A stretch of 64,000 nucleotides of DNA, from the NCBI GenBank assembly GCA_947462335.1, contig OX381709.1:83018622-83082621 (forward strand), read 5' to 3'. Below are positions 43,515 through 52,926 of the stretch, in pieces (within the stretch, counting starts at the first letter, position 1; each line of letters begins with the position of its first letter). Both the position numbers and the translations under genes were made by a program. Below the pieces are notes generated by a model. It had not been told where the DNA came from, ran no database searches, and saw nothing but the letters and a program-made list of their open reading frames with translations. Origin of the DNA: Harmothoe impar (taxonomy: Eukaryota; Annelida; Polychaeta; Phyllodocida; Polynoidae).

Positions 43515-44808
43515 ATGGCTTACGTACACGAGAGCAGTAACGAGTGCGCGCTCTCTGAGCTCGACCTGCACACCGTAGCGCCGACTCAGACTACTATCTT
43601 AAAGTCGTCTTTCCTGGGGATAGAAACAAAAAACTCTTTAGAGGATGGAGGTAACATAAATTTCACCATCAACAAGTCGCAAGAGTACACAGACCTGAAC
43701 GAGAATTACCTTCATCTGGAATGTCAAGTGCTGAAAGCGAACGGAGCGGCGATCGAGGACACCGGTGAACAACTTGGCTCACTCGCTCTTCAAAGACGTC
43801 CAAGTCTCCATCGGCGGTTTCAAAGTGTCTGGCAACACCGAGACCTACCCTTACCGAGCTTACTTGGAAGGGTTACTCAACTACAACAAAGACGTGAAGG
43901 ACGGCGTCATGAGCGCCCAGGGGTGGCATGAAGATACGCCCGGTCAGTTTGACACGTTGACTGACGCGAATGCGGGGTACAAAGCGCGCAAGAAGCTAAT
44001 CTCCAACAAGCGCTTTTCGCTGATGGCGCGACTGCACTTTGACCTGGCTCATCAACCGAAGCTCATCGTTGGAGAGACAGAAATCAATCTCACTCTGAAA
44101 CAAGCGGCGCCCTCTTTCTATCTGATGTGCGCCGCTGACGGAGGCTACAGCTTGAAGATCTACAAAGCAAAGCTCTACGTGCGACGCGTGCTGGTGGCGG
44201 ACGCTGTAGCGGAAACGCACGAGAGAGCGGTGATAGAACACTGGCCCTTCGACTACCCGGTGAACAGAGTGGAGGTGACGACGTACGCCATCCCTCAAGG
44301 TAACAGAGATCACAGCTACACGCACTCCAACACAGGCCAGCTTCCCAAGTCGATGATGATTTGCTTCCTTGACCACGACGCCTTCAACGGTAGCTACACC
44401 AAGAACCCGTTCGAGATGAAGCATTACGACATCAGCTCGCTTCAAGTGATAGTGAACGATCAGAAAGTGCCGAACGACGCCTACGTGCCCGACTTTAAGA
44501 CCAAAGCGGCCGTGAGAGAGTACTAGGCGCTACACACGGAAACGGGGATGTACGAGGGCGCGCGCTCCTGCGGTATTTCATACGATCAATTCCTGAACGG
44601 TTACACGGTGTTCCCCCTCGACTTAACCCCAGACAGATCGCACGACGGGTGTCGCGTGAACCTTATAAGAGCGGGTCAGCTGAGGGTGGAAGTCAGTTTC
44701 CGCTCGGCGCTACAAGCGACAACAATGGTGCTACTCTACTTGGTGTACGACAACGTCGTCGAGCTGACCCGAGATCGACACCCCGTCACCGACTACCACA
44801 TGAACTGA
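43515..44808 (+). pseudogene. Polinton major capsid protein (double jelly-roll), frameshift plus TAG
   Basis: The family seen in invertebrate annotations as F54H12.2-like. First block 43515-43761 in one frame (SFLGIETKNSLEDGG); then a +1 shift at 43761-43762, after which the conserved stretch NNLAHSLFKDVQVSIGG and the rest of the protein follow; a TAG at 44524-44526 interrupts that frame, which continues to the stop at 44806-44808 with the family's C-terminal segment (FLNGYTVFPLDLTPD, VYDNVVELTRDR). About 430 codons in all, slightly short of a normal capsid. Role: main shell protein. With both breaks no full-length capsid can be made by ordinary translation. Confidence 0.88.
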
Positions 44809-44837
44809 AGACAAGACGGCGGTACTTGGCGTATCGT

Positions 44838-45290
44838 ATGAACACGCTTGAAATAAGCAGAGTGTTGAAGGAAAACATTCACACAAAACATCGTTTCCTG
44901 GGCGTTTTCTCTTGTGACACTATTCCGAAGCACCCTATCAAAGACACTTGTTTCGTGAGCAACACAGATCCGCAACATTTACCAGGTCAGCATTGGGTGG
45001 CGTTTTACGTGTCGAGCACGGGTGAAGTGTACTACTTTGATTCCTTCGGCTTACCGCCGCTGAGTGCGGAGTTCTTGTCTTTCGTGGAACGCTCTGCTCC
45101 GTTCAAGTGGCAAAGAAACCGCATTCAACTACAAGACACTTCTGCTGACACCTGTGGACCTCATTGCGTTCATTTCCTAATTGAAGCATGTCGAACAAGA
45201 AACCCCAAGAAGTGCGTCATGCGCATGAGCAAAATCCCAAAGCTGAGCGACCGGGCCGTGAGTCAGAAGCTATCGATGATGCTGTTGTGA
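44838..45290 (+). CDS. adenain-like cysteine protease of the Polinton
   Basis: 150 aa, intact. Expected to process capsid and core proteins during maturation. The triad is visible: His in QHWVAFY (about residue 52), Asp in YYFDSFG (about 68) and Cys in TCGPHCVHFL (about 110-114), with the oxyanion Gln in IQLQD just before. Length is slightly below adenain (about 200 aa) but normal for Polintons. Start chosen at ATG 44838, 30 nt after the capsid stop; another in-frame extension upstream is not supported. Confidence 0.92.
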   Translation: MNTLEISRVLKENIHTKHRFLGVFSCDTIPKHPIKDTCFVSNTDPQHLPGQHWVAFYVSSTGEVYYFDSFGLPPLSAEFLSFVERSAPFKWQRNRIQLQDTSADTCGPHCVHFLIEACRTRNPKKCVMRMSKIPKLSDRAVSQKLSMMLL

Positions 45291-45487
45291 CGGGTTGTTG
45301 CGATGGCGGCCGTTTCATGGAGGCAAAGATTCTCTGCCTTGCCGAAATGGTGTTGGATTTATCCAAAGTCGTGCAATGTCTATTGGAGAGAAGTCGTCCG
45401 GGGTGTGGTGGTGCGAGTGACGGCGGCGTGAGACTTTGCGGCCTGTTGAGTTGCTGCAAATCGAAGAAGCAAGCTAAAAAAGCATAA
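45188..45487 (+). CDS. small ORF overlapping the protease end
   Basis: 99 codons from 45188 (inside the protease gene, another frame) or 56 codons from the ATG at 45317. The C-terminal part has a hydrophobic helix (EAKILCLAEMVLDLSKVVQC), then Cys-rich and Lys-rich ends (LCGLLSCCKSKKQAKKA). It is the last ORF before the right TIR and is followed by AATAAAGAATAAAA. Not recognised; the shorter version beginning at 45317 is more plausible. Confidence 0.35.
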   Translation: MSNKKPQEVRHAHEQNPKAERPGRESEAIDDAVVTGCCDGGRFMEAKILCLAEMVLDLSKVVQCLLERSRPGCGGASDGGVRLCGLLSCCKSKKQAKKA

Positions 45488-45549
45488 ACTTGTGTGTTTT
45501 TTCTGATTGAAATGAAAATAAAGAATAAAATGAAAAGAAAAGAAATTAT

Positions 45550-45989
45550 CTTGTTGTGTTTTTATTTCTATATATAAGTTACATAACTTTTTTTTGTTTG
45601 TTTGTTTACAAACAGTCACGTGTCACGTGGTGTTGTTTACAAACAAGAGAGCCACGTGGTGTTGTTTACAAACAAACCCTAAGTAGGTCACGTTACCCTA
45701 GTTACCAGAATGCCGGCTTCTGATTGGCTGAGCCTAAGTAGGTCACGTGACGTAAGTAGGTCACGTTACCATGGTTACCAGAATGCCGGCCTCTGATTGG
45801 CTGAGAGCTTCTAAGTAGGTCAGTAGGTCACCCAGAATGCTGGCTTCTGATTGGCTGAGAGCCCTAAGTAGGTCACGTTACCATGGCAACGGGTCACGTG
45901 ACCAAATGGAGGCCTCTGATTGGCTGCATGTCGATTGAGTAATAAACAGTAGTTAACTATAGTCCCGTTCCGATACATACTATACTACT
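45550..45989 (-). repeat. right terminal inverted repeat
   Basis: Inverse of 35514-35934 with about four substitutions and an inner indel (a longer T/A run at 45588-45600). Carries the same CCAAT, X-box-like, CACGTG and GTAAACA sites in mirror orientation. Confidence 0.9.
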
Positions 45990-45995
45990 TTTGAC
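45990..45995 (+). repeat. right 6-bp target-site duplication (TTTGAC)
   Basis: Repeats 35508-35513 exactly. Confidence 0.92.
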
Positions 45996-46126
45996 CTTGG
46001 TGACATTTTAATCAGACTTTGATGCTTGTAGGGGGGGGACTACCTGCCATAGGTAGGCCCACTTGGTGGGGCTTGGCATACTGATTCATAGAATTTTGTA
46101 GCTTCTGGCTTCAACTTGGGTATCAA

Positions 46127-46248
46127 TCTATAATTGATAGTCCTCCCGTACCAATGGTATATCCATCAAGGCGAGTGTGTGATCTAATTAAAAATAATAG
46201 TTAAATCTACCCAGCCCATAAATGTGGATTTTGGCGTAGGGAAAAAAA
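46127..46248. repeat. left inverted repeat of the Penelope-like element
   Basis: Starts CTATAATTGATAGTCCTCCC and ends TTTGGCGTAGGGAAAAAAA; inverse at 49448-49571. Confidence 0.8.
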
Positions 46249-46271
46249 TGACGTTGCTTTTTGTGGTGAGT

Positions 46272-47096
46272 CTAACCAAAGCGATTTTCCATTATGTTCA
46301 TCCCTAGTGGGATGAGTGTCTTCAACCTCTGTACCCATTTCCACTCAATGAGTTTCCTTAGCTTGTTTGCTCGGTTTGACAGGGGGTGTTCATATATGAA
46401 CTCCAGGATGTAGACCTTCATGTCTTTGTCCTTTTTGTGACCTGGTCTGTTGAAGTGGTAAGCCACTTCACTCTTCTCATATCTCTTGTGTTCCACATCT
46501 CCTATGTGTTCAGAGATTCTGTCATGGAGGGCGCGTTGGGTTTCACCAACGTACCTTTTCCCACAGCATTTGCATTCAATGCAGTAAACTACATTGGAGC
46601 TTCCACAATTCACATTGGTTTTGGTGTCCTTAGAGATCTTTTTTGTTAGACCTATTTTTCCACTTGTGTCCAAAATTGGACACACTTCACACACTGGGTG
46701 TTTTTTGGTGGGTTTGTGAACACACGAGTTTGATCTCGGTGGTTGCGTCTCCTCGTCTGTTCCATCCTCAGAGGGATGGTAGTCACACTTGGCTCTCACC
46801 AAATAGTCACGGAGGTTTTTTGGGCGTCTGTGACCAATGACTGGTTTCATACGTTGTAGGCCTCTAGTCGTGCTAGATTCCCCAAGTTCATCCCATCTAC
46901 TCTGAACTATTTTTTGTAGTTTGTTGTAGTTGGGTCTGAAGGTTGTAGTTAGGAAGACTTTCTCTACCGCTTTCACCTTCAAATCTTTCTTTTTCTTTTT
47001 TAGGAGTTCTTTTCTCCGTTTGGTGGTTGCCTGTTTTCTGGCTTCCACAAGCAATTCTTCGGGGTAACCCTTTTCTCTGAATTGCTCTGCTTTCAT
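46272..47096 (-). pseudogene. GIY-YIG endonuclease domain of the Penelope-like element
   Basis: The same frame as the RT ORF, after an in-frame TAA at 47160-47162. It has a Lys-rich linker (KRRKELLKKKKKDLKVK), a Cys/His segment (CSVHKPTKKHPVCEVCPIL-like) and the GIY-YIG core as VVYCIECKCCGKRYVGETQ with the following RISEH, then a HFNRPGH and a WKWVQRL motif near the end. This domain nicks target DNA. Separately translated from the RT here, so probably not produced in the native form. Confidence 0.85.
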
Positions 47097-47159
47097 GTCG
47101 GCATGCTTTTCAAAGTCAGCCTCGATTCTGCAGATCCTACGTGGGCGTAGGAATTGACT

Positions 47160-48818
47160 TTATGGCAGGCTCTTTTTCACACTAGGTGGATGAGCTGAAT
47201 CGTACCTCAAATAGCTATTTGAGTCAGTGGGTTTTGTATACAGGTCTGTGTATAGATTCCCGTGTGAGTTTAGCTTTATCTTTGTGTCCAGGAAGCTTAT
47301 CTCATTTGTGGACCATTCTGATGTGAACTTGATGCTATGATGTTGCCCATTGAGGTAATCAAGCCATTTCCTCAACTCATCTTCTCCGTGATCCCAGACG
47401 AAGAAAACATTATCTATGAATCTCAGCCATACCCTGGGTTTCTTTTCATAATTTTCTATGAATTTGTCCTCCAGGGTTGTCATGAATAGGCAAGCGTAAG
47501 ATGGGGCCACACGGGTCCCCATTGCTGTCCCACTGGTTTGCAGGTAGTTTTGCCCATTAAATTGAAAGTTGTTGCTTTTTAGAACCATAGTGAGGAGCTC
47601 TATCAGAGTCTCATTTTTGGGATTTATGTCTCCCATTGTCTTAGTATCCAGCATATTTTTTATGCTTTCTATACCTTCATCGTTCGGGATGTTGGTGTAG
47701 AGGGAGGTCACATCTAATGTGCCTATAATACTCTTCTCAGAAAGCTTTTCTAAACCTTCTATTTTGTTGATGAAATCTGTTGTGTCTTTTACATAAGATT
47801 CACTGGTCTGTACCATTGGTTTCAGAAAGATGTCCACAAATGCAGAAATCTTTTCTGTGGGGCAATTGTTTGCAGAAACTATGGGTCTACCTGGCGGGTC
47901 TGTCAGGCTTTTGTGGATTTTTGGTAGGAAATATATCTGGGGGGTCCTCACTTTGTTGGATAGTAAGACTTTCCCCACCTTTTTGCTTATTTCCTTTTCT
48001 TCCACCATTTGTGTTACCCTGGATTCTACTTTTGCCTGATAAAAACCTGTGGGGTCCTCATCCAGTTTCAAGTATGTCACTTCGTCATTTAGTTGTCGGT
48101 TTCCCTCAGCAATATATTTGAGGGTGTCCATTACTACTATGGCTCCACCTTTGTCGGCGGGCTTGATGGTCAATGATTTATCTCTAGACAGTTCTCTAAG
48201 AGCTTTCCTTTCTTTTGTATTTATGTTTTGGATTTTCACATCTTTGGGTTGACTAGACTTGTTAAGACACTTAATATTTTCATGGCACCAATTTTCTAGG
48301 GGGATCGATCCACTTGGGGGTTTCCAACCTGAATTTGAATTTTTGGTTTTAATGAGTCTGCTTTGACTAAAGGGGGGGACAGGTTTTTTCTCTGTCGACA
48401 TTGCCTCTACAATAGTGGGCTGTCTTAAGCCCTGGCTATCTGTGTCTGTCTTTTTAGCTTTCTTTTTCTCATCTAGGAATTTTTTACCCTTCCCATTGGT
48501 CCAATACTGTTTGGTTCGCAGTGTATTGTGAAATTTATCAAGGTCTTTTCGTACTTCAGCTAAGTCTACACTATGTTGTGTGGGACAGAACTTTAACCCT
48601 TTATTGAGAATATCCTTTTGGGGATCGCTTAATTCTTTTCTTGAGAGATTCAATACTATTGAGTTTGATTTTTCATTGAGACTTTCATTTTCATTGAGGT
48701 TTTCATTTTCATCGAATGACATGTTAGATTCAATATCAATGGTATTCAAGGAAGACACAGTGACAACAGATTCATCAAGAGTACTTTTACTAAGATCTAG
48801 GTTCAGTACAACATTCAA
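47160..48818 (-). pseudogene. Penelope-type reverse transcriptase, ended by TAA in the LPYSQ motif
   Basis: 552 codons. RT signatures: GRPIVSANNCPTEKIS (motif 2), IGTLDVTSLYTNIP (motif A), SGTAMGTRVAPSYACLF (motif B) and FIDNVFFVW (motif C). Motif C normally reads YIDD or FIDD; the second Asp is Asn here (GAT to AAT is one step), which should impair catalysis. It ends KKSLP then TAA at 47160-47162, followed in frame by SQFLRPRRIC: the family motif LPYSQ has lost its Tyr to a stop. The first ~150 residues are charged and Ser-rich. The listed start is a TTG; the frame is open further upstream to about 48890. Confidence 0.88.
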
Positions 48819-48889
48819 GTCATGATCAAGTTCAGTATCGATAGATAGTTCAAGTTCTTCATCAGAGGTTTTATCAAGGATGGAGGTTT

Positions 48890-49447
48890 TTAGTTCTCCT
48901 TTCCTCGCCCGCGCCCTGGGTGGCGCGGTTTGAAGTTTCCCCGGCTACGTTTGTTGCCGGAGCGTCCAGAGCCACGGGTGGTGCCGCGGCCTCGTCCACG
49001 TCTGTCGATCTCGTTGTCATCAAATTTCCGTTTGAGGGCAGTACGTGCCCTCGGGGGATTGAGGACCTGATCACGGGTTGGGTTGAGGACCTTGGATTTT
49101 TCTTCCTGGTCCTTGTCGATGTTGGACTTGTTTGTGGCCAACATTTCAGCCTGGGTTTTAGTGGCAGCCTCGAGTTTGGCTGCACCATTGGGTGTCTCCC
49201 TGACTAGCTCAGAGGTGGCATTGTTGTGGATCACCTTGACCCGGTTGAGGGCCACTGCTCGGGCCTCTAGTCCACGTTGCACGAGGGCCATAGACTCTTT
49301 GGCGAGGGCCATGCGTTTTTCATACAGTTCGGTGCATACATCTGGCATAGACAACACAATATCGGGGGTGTGGTCTATTCCGACCGTCCACAGTGGGAGG
49401 TGGTCGAAGCGGGGTAGGGCACAGTCGGCATACCAATTTGCCCACAA
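48890..49447 (-). CDS. RGG-rich ORF upstream of the Penelope-type RT
   Basis: Up to 185 codons to TAA 48890-48892 (no ATG at the extreme start; internal ATG choices exist, e.g. MRMALAK-like region). The middle is a helical Ala/Glu/Lys region (LEARAVALNRVKVIHNN), the end is RG-rich (DRRGRGRGTTRGSGRSGNKR), typical of RNA-binding tails. The RT frame overlaps its end in the -1 direction, so a frameshift could join them. It would be an ORF1-like, nucleic-acid-binding protein of the element; function not established. Confidence 0.5.
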   Translation of the reverse strand: MWANWYADCALPRFDHLPLWTVGIDHTPDIVLSMPDVCTELYEKRMALAKESMALVQRGLEARAVALNRVKVIHNNATSELVRETPNGAAKLEAATKTQAEMLATNKSNIDKDQEEKSKVLNPTRDQVLNPPRARTALKRKFDDNEIDRRGRGRGTTRGSGRSGNKRSRGNFKPRHPGRGRGKEN

Positions 49448-49571
49448 TTTTTTTTTTTCCCTACGCCAAAATCCACATTTATGGGCTGGGTAGATTTAAC
49501 TATTATTTTAAATTAGATCACACACTCGCCTTGATGGATATACCATTGGTACGGGAGGCCTATCAATTATA
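49448..49571. repeat. right inverted repeat of the Penelope-like element
   Basis: Inverse of 46127-46248, adjoining the 5' end of the minus-strand ORFs. Confidence 0.8.
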
Positions 49572-50111
49572 TATTAAATATTCCCACATCTACTTTCAGA
49601 ATGTCTTTGATCTGATTATTTTATTCCCCCTTGAACTCAAGATGGCTGAATCAATACTTTGTAAAGTGATTCAGAAAGGATTAAGTTTCAAGAGGAGTAA
49701 GAGCACGTTGAGCGTTAAAATAAAACAAGTGCTAATTGAAAGAGGAATTCGAGCCAACCTATGTAACACGCTAGTGATTCCATGACACTGTATTCTGTCA
49801 TCAAATCATACAGAAGTGTGGGCTCCTTATTCCCTAGTTTGTAGATTACTTACCACCAGCATTGTTATTGTAGGTAGTAATGGGGGCAGGGTCTCAATTT
49901 GGGGAGTTGGGGTGGTCGGGATTTCCATGTGAGAGGCTTTTCAAGGGAAAATTGCCGAGCACTGATTATACATGTCTCATTAGCGTTCATCATTCCAATC
50001 CTAGGGATTCATGATATTGTTCTAGTATTTGAACTGATCTGAAATACCCTACCTCCATAAGTGAATGACATGAAAGCCCTAGGTTTAAATCAGAGTGACC
50101 TAAACACTAGT

Positions 50112-50300
50112 TTAACCCTGAGGCATGATGTATTTGTGCAGCACACCCTTGGTAATCATGACCCCCAGCAAGCCCCAGCAAGTAACTTGTCAGTGCTACT
50201 ATGGTTCATGAATGCAGCACTAGCGAGTTACTCAACAGGGCTGTATTGGCCCATCATGCTGACACATGTTATATTTTAGTGACATACGATCCGGGTTACC
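50112..50300. mobile_element. MITE-like element (TTAACCCTTT family), diverged
   Basis: Starts TTAACCCTGAGGCATGATG and ends near GGGTTACCC, with GAGTTACT and GCATCATG-type internal motifs. Confidence 0.5.
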
Positions 50301-52149
50301 CGATCCAATTAAGGGGTTTGCACAGTCAGCAGTGCTCGAGCTCAGTAGTACGGCAAATAAATCCAGCTGAAAGGTCCTTGGTTCAAATCGCTGTCTAGAG
50401 ACCTGTCACGGACCCAGAGAAGAGCTGTGCTAAAACTAATGGATGGCAATGCAAAGGTCACCCTACCTGCCTACTGCCTATCGATAGGCAGTAATAACAA
50501 GGTTAGGGTCCAATACTACCAAGTGATTAATTATATAACTTGGTCCTAAAGTTACCATGGTGGATTATAGGATAATGGCATCCCATAGTAGACCGCAGGT
50601 TGTGGATAGAGGATCAGCTTGAAATGGACAGTAATTCTGGCTAATTAGATCTAATCAGGGAGATCTGCAATGTTGGACTTTACAAAATAGTCCATAATGT
50701 TCTTGAGAGCACATGCTTCCTTCTCCAACTGCCTCTGCCTCTGCCTCTATACAACATGCAACAGTTTTATGGAAGGAAGATTAATGATCGATTGGCCTTC
50801 AATAGCATCAGAATCAACAGTTAATGTTCTTCATCAGAAGTTGTCATTCTACAAAACTCTCGTATACTAGTGGGAAGATATTTAGAGCCACTGCATTAGA
50901 GTACCTGTCAAGATAAAGTGTCTTAGTGAGTGATATGATGTATAGGCCCTATCACATATTAAGCTCAGCAAGCCTCCTACCATCAGTGTAGCTGTACCAT
51001 CAACAGGATATGGGGTAAACAAGGATTTATGTGGAAGTATCATCTATATACACCATAAGCCTGTTTAACCACCTTGGTTGCTAGGGTACAAATAGTGCAG
51101 AAACATTTCCCTTGTACAAAAAAAGTCAAAATATTATTACCTTAATATGTTATTTGATTTTGATAATAGACCTTTCTAAACTACCCAGCTAACATTGCTT
51201 GGTGGGACCGATATGTGTTTTTACTTGAGAGAGCTAATTTTATGAAAATAAGAGTTTTGAAGTATCTGAAATGCATTTAAAAAATAAGTTGGTGGGCTAA
51301 GCTTGTCTTGGCCCAAACTGGTGACCCCGGACAATAATGACAAAAACACAGATGCAGGCTGTCCAGGTATAACTCATATGAAGCCCATTAAGCAATGGGG
51401 TAGCTATCAATGTGACAGTAATATGGACAACAGCCACGTTCTGTCTTTTATATTGGAGGCCATCCTTCACAACGAGCAGCCTTCACTGGGCACTAACCCT
51501 ATGGGACAACCAGCAGGAGATGAGCAGGTGGCTTAACGCACTCAACATGAATTATGTATTGTGCTAACACCCTCACTGCAGGTCTAATGGAGAGGGTCGA
51601 GCGACCCAGGTTGTTACTCTGACGTGGTCATGGCATCGATGAACAGCACTAGGATAACAACATGCATCACTGCCTGAATCTCTGCATTTAAGCAAATATA
51701 AGATGCACTTTAAGCGGCAATGGCATGGAAATGTCATGGAAAGGTCATAACAGCATTCAAGGGGCACATACTCGAATAAAATATACTTAATGTCTGAGAT
51801 CCATTTTCCTTTCTTGCCTGACCAAATTATCCATTTCCCACATGATAGCATTTACCAAACACAGCAAAGCACTGGACATGAAAAACACCACCCACCACTT
51901 TATAATGTCCACCCGGGTGGACTAGCATGAGCCAGACCTTAGTAAATTAAATAATCTCTGCCTAAATAAAACAAAAAAAAATACCATATTAAAAAGCTGC
52001 ATGATGGATACAATGAGGTGACATGACATCCAACAAAGGCTCAATTCTAAGCGGTAATTTGTGTGGTATTTCAGTCTTGTGCCAATTTGATATCTCGTAG
52101 CGGCTCAATAAAAAACCAACTCACGTCATGGACACCATATGACAGATTA

Positions 52150-52265
52150 CAACAGTACCCTGGGGTGTGCTGCACTTCAGGGTTAGGCACCACTTATCTC
52201 CATTAGGCACCAATTTTATGGCCATCAGGAAATATGCTTTAGCACCTTTTAGGAGCTCAGAATGG
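52150..52265 (-). repeat. inverted fragment of the duplicated segment
   Basis: CAGTACCCTGGGGTGTGCTG onward is the inverse of about 13170-13255 and 55610-55680 (GCAGCACACCCCnGGGTACTG). Confidence 0.7.
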
Positions 52266-52735
52266 CAGCTTGCACACCATGTTCTAGGTCATTCTCTAGA
52301 ATGACCTAGAACGCTATAGGATATATGTTAGCAGCATTCTTTGTACTCTCAGGTTAACTAGGAAAAATACTTTCAGTACTTTACTAGTGGAGCCTTGATT
52401 TAGTTTTGATTCCAGCTGCATGAATAGATATACATTAGCCTGTGGTGGCCAAATATTATATCATTTTGCATGCACAAAGGTGGCACCATCTTACGGCTTA
52501 ACATGAGTTCACTAACCTTTGGGGTCTTCTGACAGGCAGCTCAATACTCCTTTCAAGGTCAAAGTCAGAAGAAAGGTCACCCAGTAATGGCCACCTCCTC
52601 AAAGACTGAGGTTTGAATACATCCTGTGTGCTGTTGTACTCCCAGTATACTGACGTATGTGCTGCAAGGTATATCCAGAATCTGAAAGTATACAATTGAA
52701 TGTTGTCAGAGGGAGTATAATTGAAGATAAATCTA

Positions 52736-52926
52736 CCGTATCCACCCGTTTTAGTGCACCTGTGCTTATATATTTCATATTCCCATTTGCCCTGCGCTTA
52801 CACAGGACATGCGCTTATTTGAGATCCACTTTTAGTGGTTAATATCATATTGAAACCCTGTTCTACCCTGCGCTAAAACGGGACATGCGCTAATTTGACA
52901 ACCTGCGCTAAAACGGGCGGATACGG
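52736..52926. mobile_element. 191-bp MITE with CCGTATCCACCCGTTTTAG TIR, TA flanks
   Basis: The 19-bp left end CCGTATCCACCCGTTTTAG is inverted as CTAAAACGGGCGGATACGG with one mismatch or fewer. TA lies on both sides (52734-52735, 52927-52928). Inside, a CTGCGCTnAnACnGGACATG module occurs twice plus a partial. The terminal CCGTA and the internal repeat style resemble the 1721-2457 MITE. Confidence 0.8.

Larger units (their letters stand above)
35514..45989 (+). mobile_element. Polinton/Maverick (adintovirus-like) element without PolB
   Basis: 10,476 bp beginning AGTAGTATAGTATG and ending with its inverse. It has terminal inverted repeats of about 430 bp and a perfect 6-bp target duplication. 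Plus-strand genes in order: unknown ORF, packaging ATPase, small GG-motif protein, basic structural-type protein, integrase with chromodomain, PY-type minor capsid, pVI/pX-like protein, major capsid protein, adenain-like protease, small Cys-rich ORF; one Ala-rich ORF runs the other way. The protein-primed DNA polymerase found in typical 15-20 kb members is absent and no remnant is seen. Several ORFs are broken, so this copy is not obviously functional. Confidence 0.95.
46127..49571 (-). mobile_element. Penelope-like element with flanking inverted repeats
   Basis: Minus-strand RT and GIY-YIG coding region plus an upstream RGG-rich ORF, bracketed by ~122-bp inverted repeats (46127-46248, 49448-49571) that share CTATAATTGATAG and GGCGTAGGGAAAAA-type ends. 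Penelope elements often carry terminal repeats in direct or inverted arrangement. The true outer ends may extend past the repeats. The coding region has an in-frame stop and an active-site change, so it is likely dead. Confidence 0.85.

Noticed and set aside
46127..46248. Hammerhead ribozyme in the Penelope repeats
   Set aside because: I looked for the CTGATGA...GAAA core on both strands and did not see it; a covariance search would be decisive.
49393..49785. 130-codon plus-strand ORF at the right end of the Penelope element
   Set aside because: It crosses the inverted repeat and unrelated flanking DNA; no family features.
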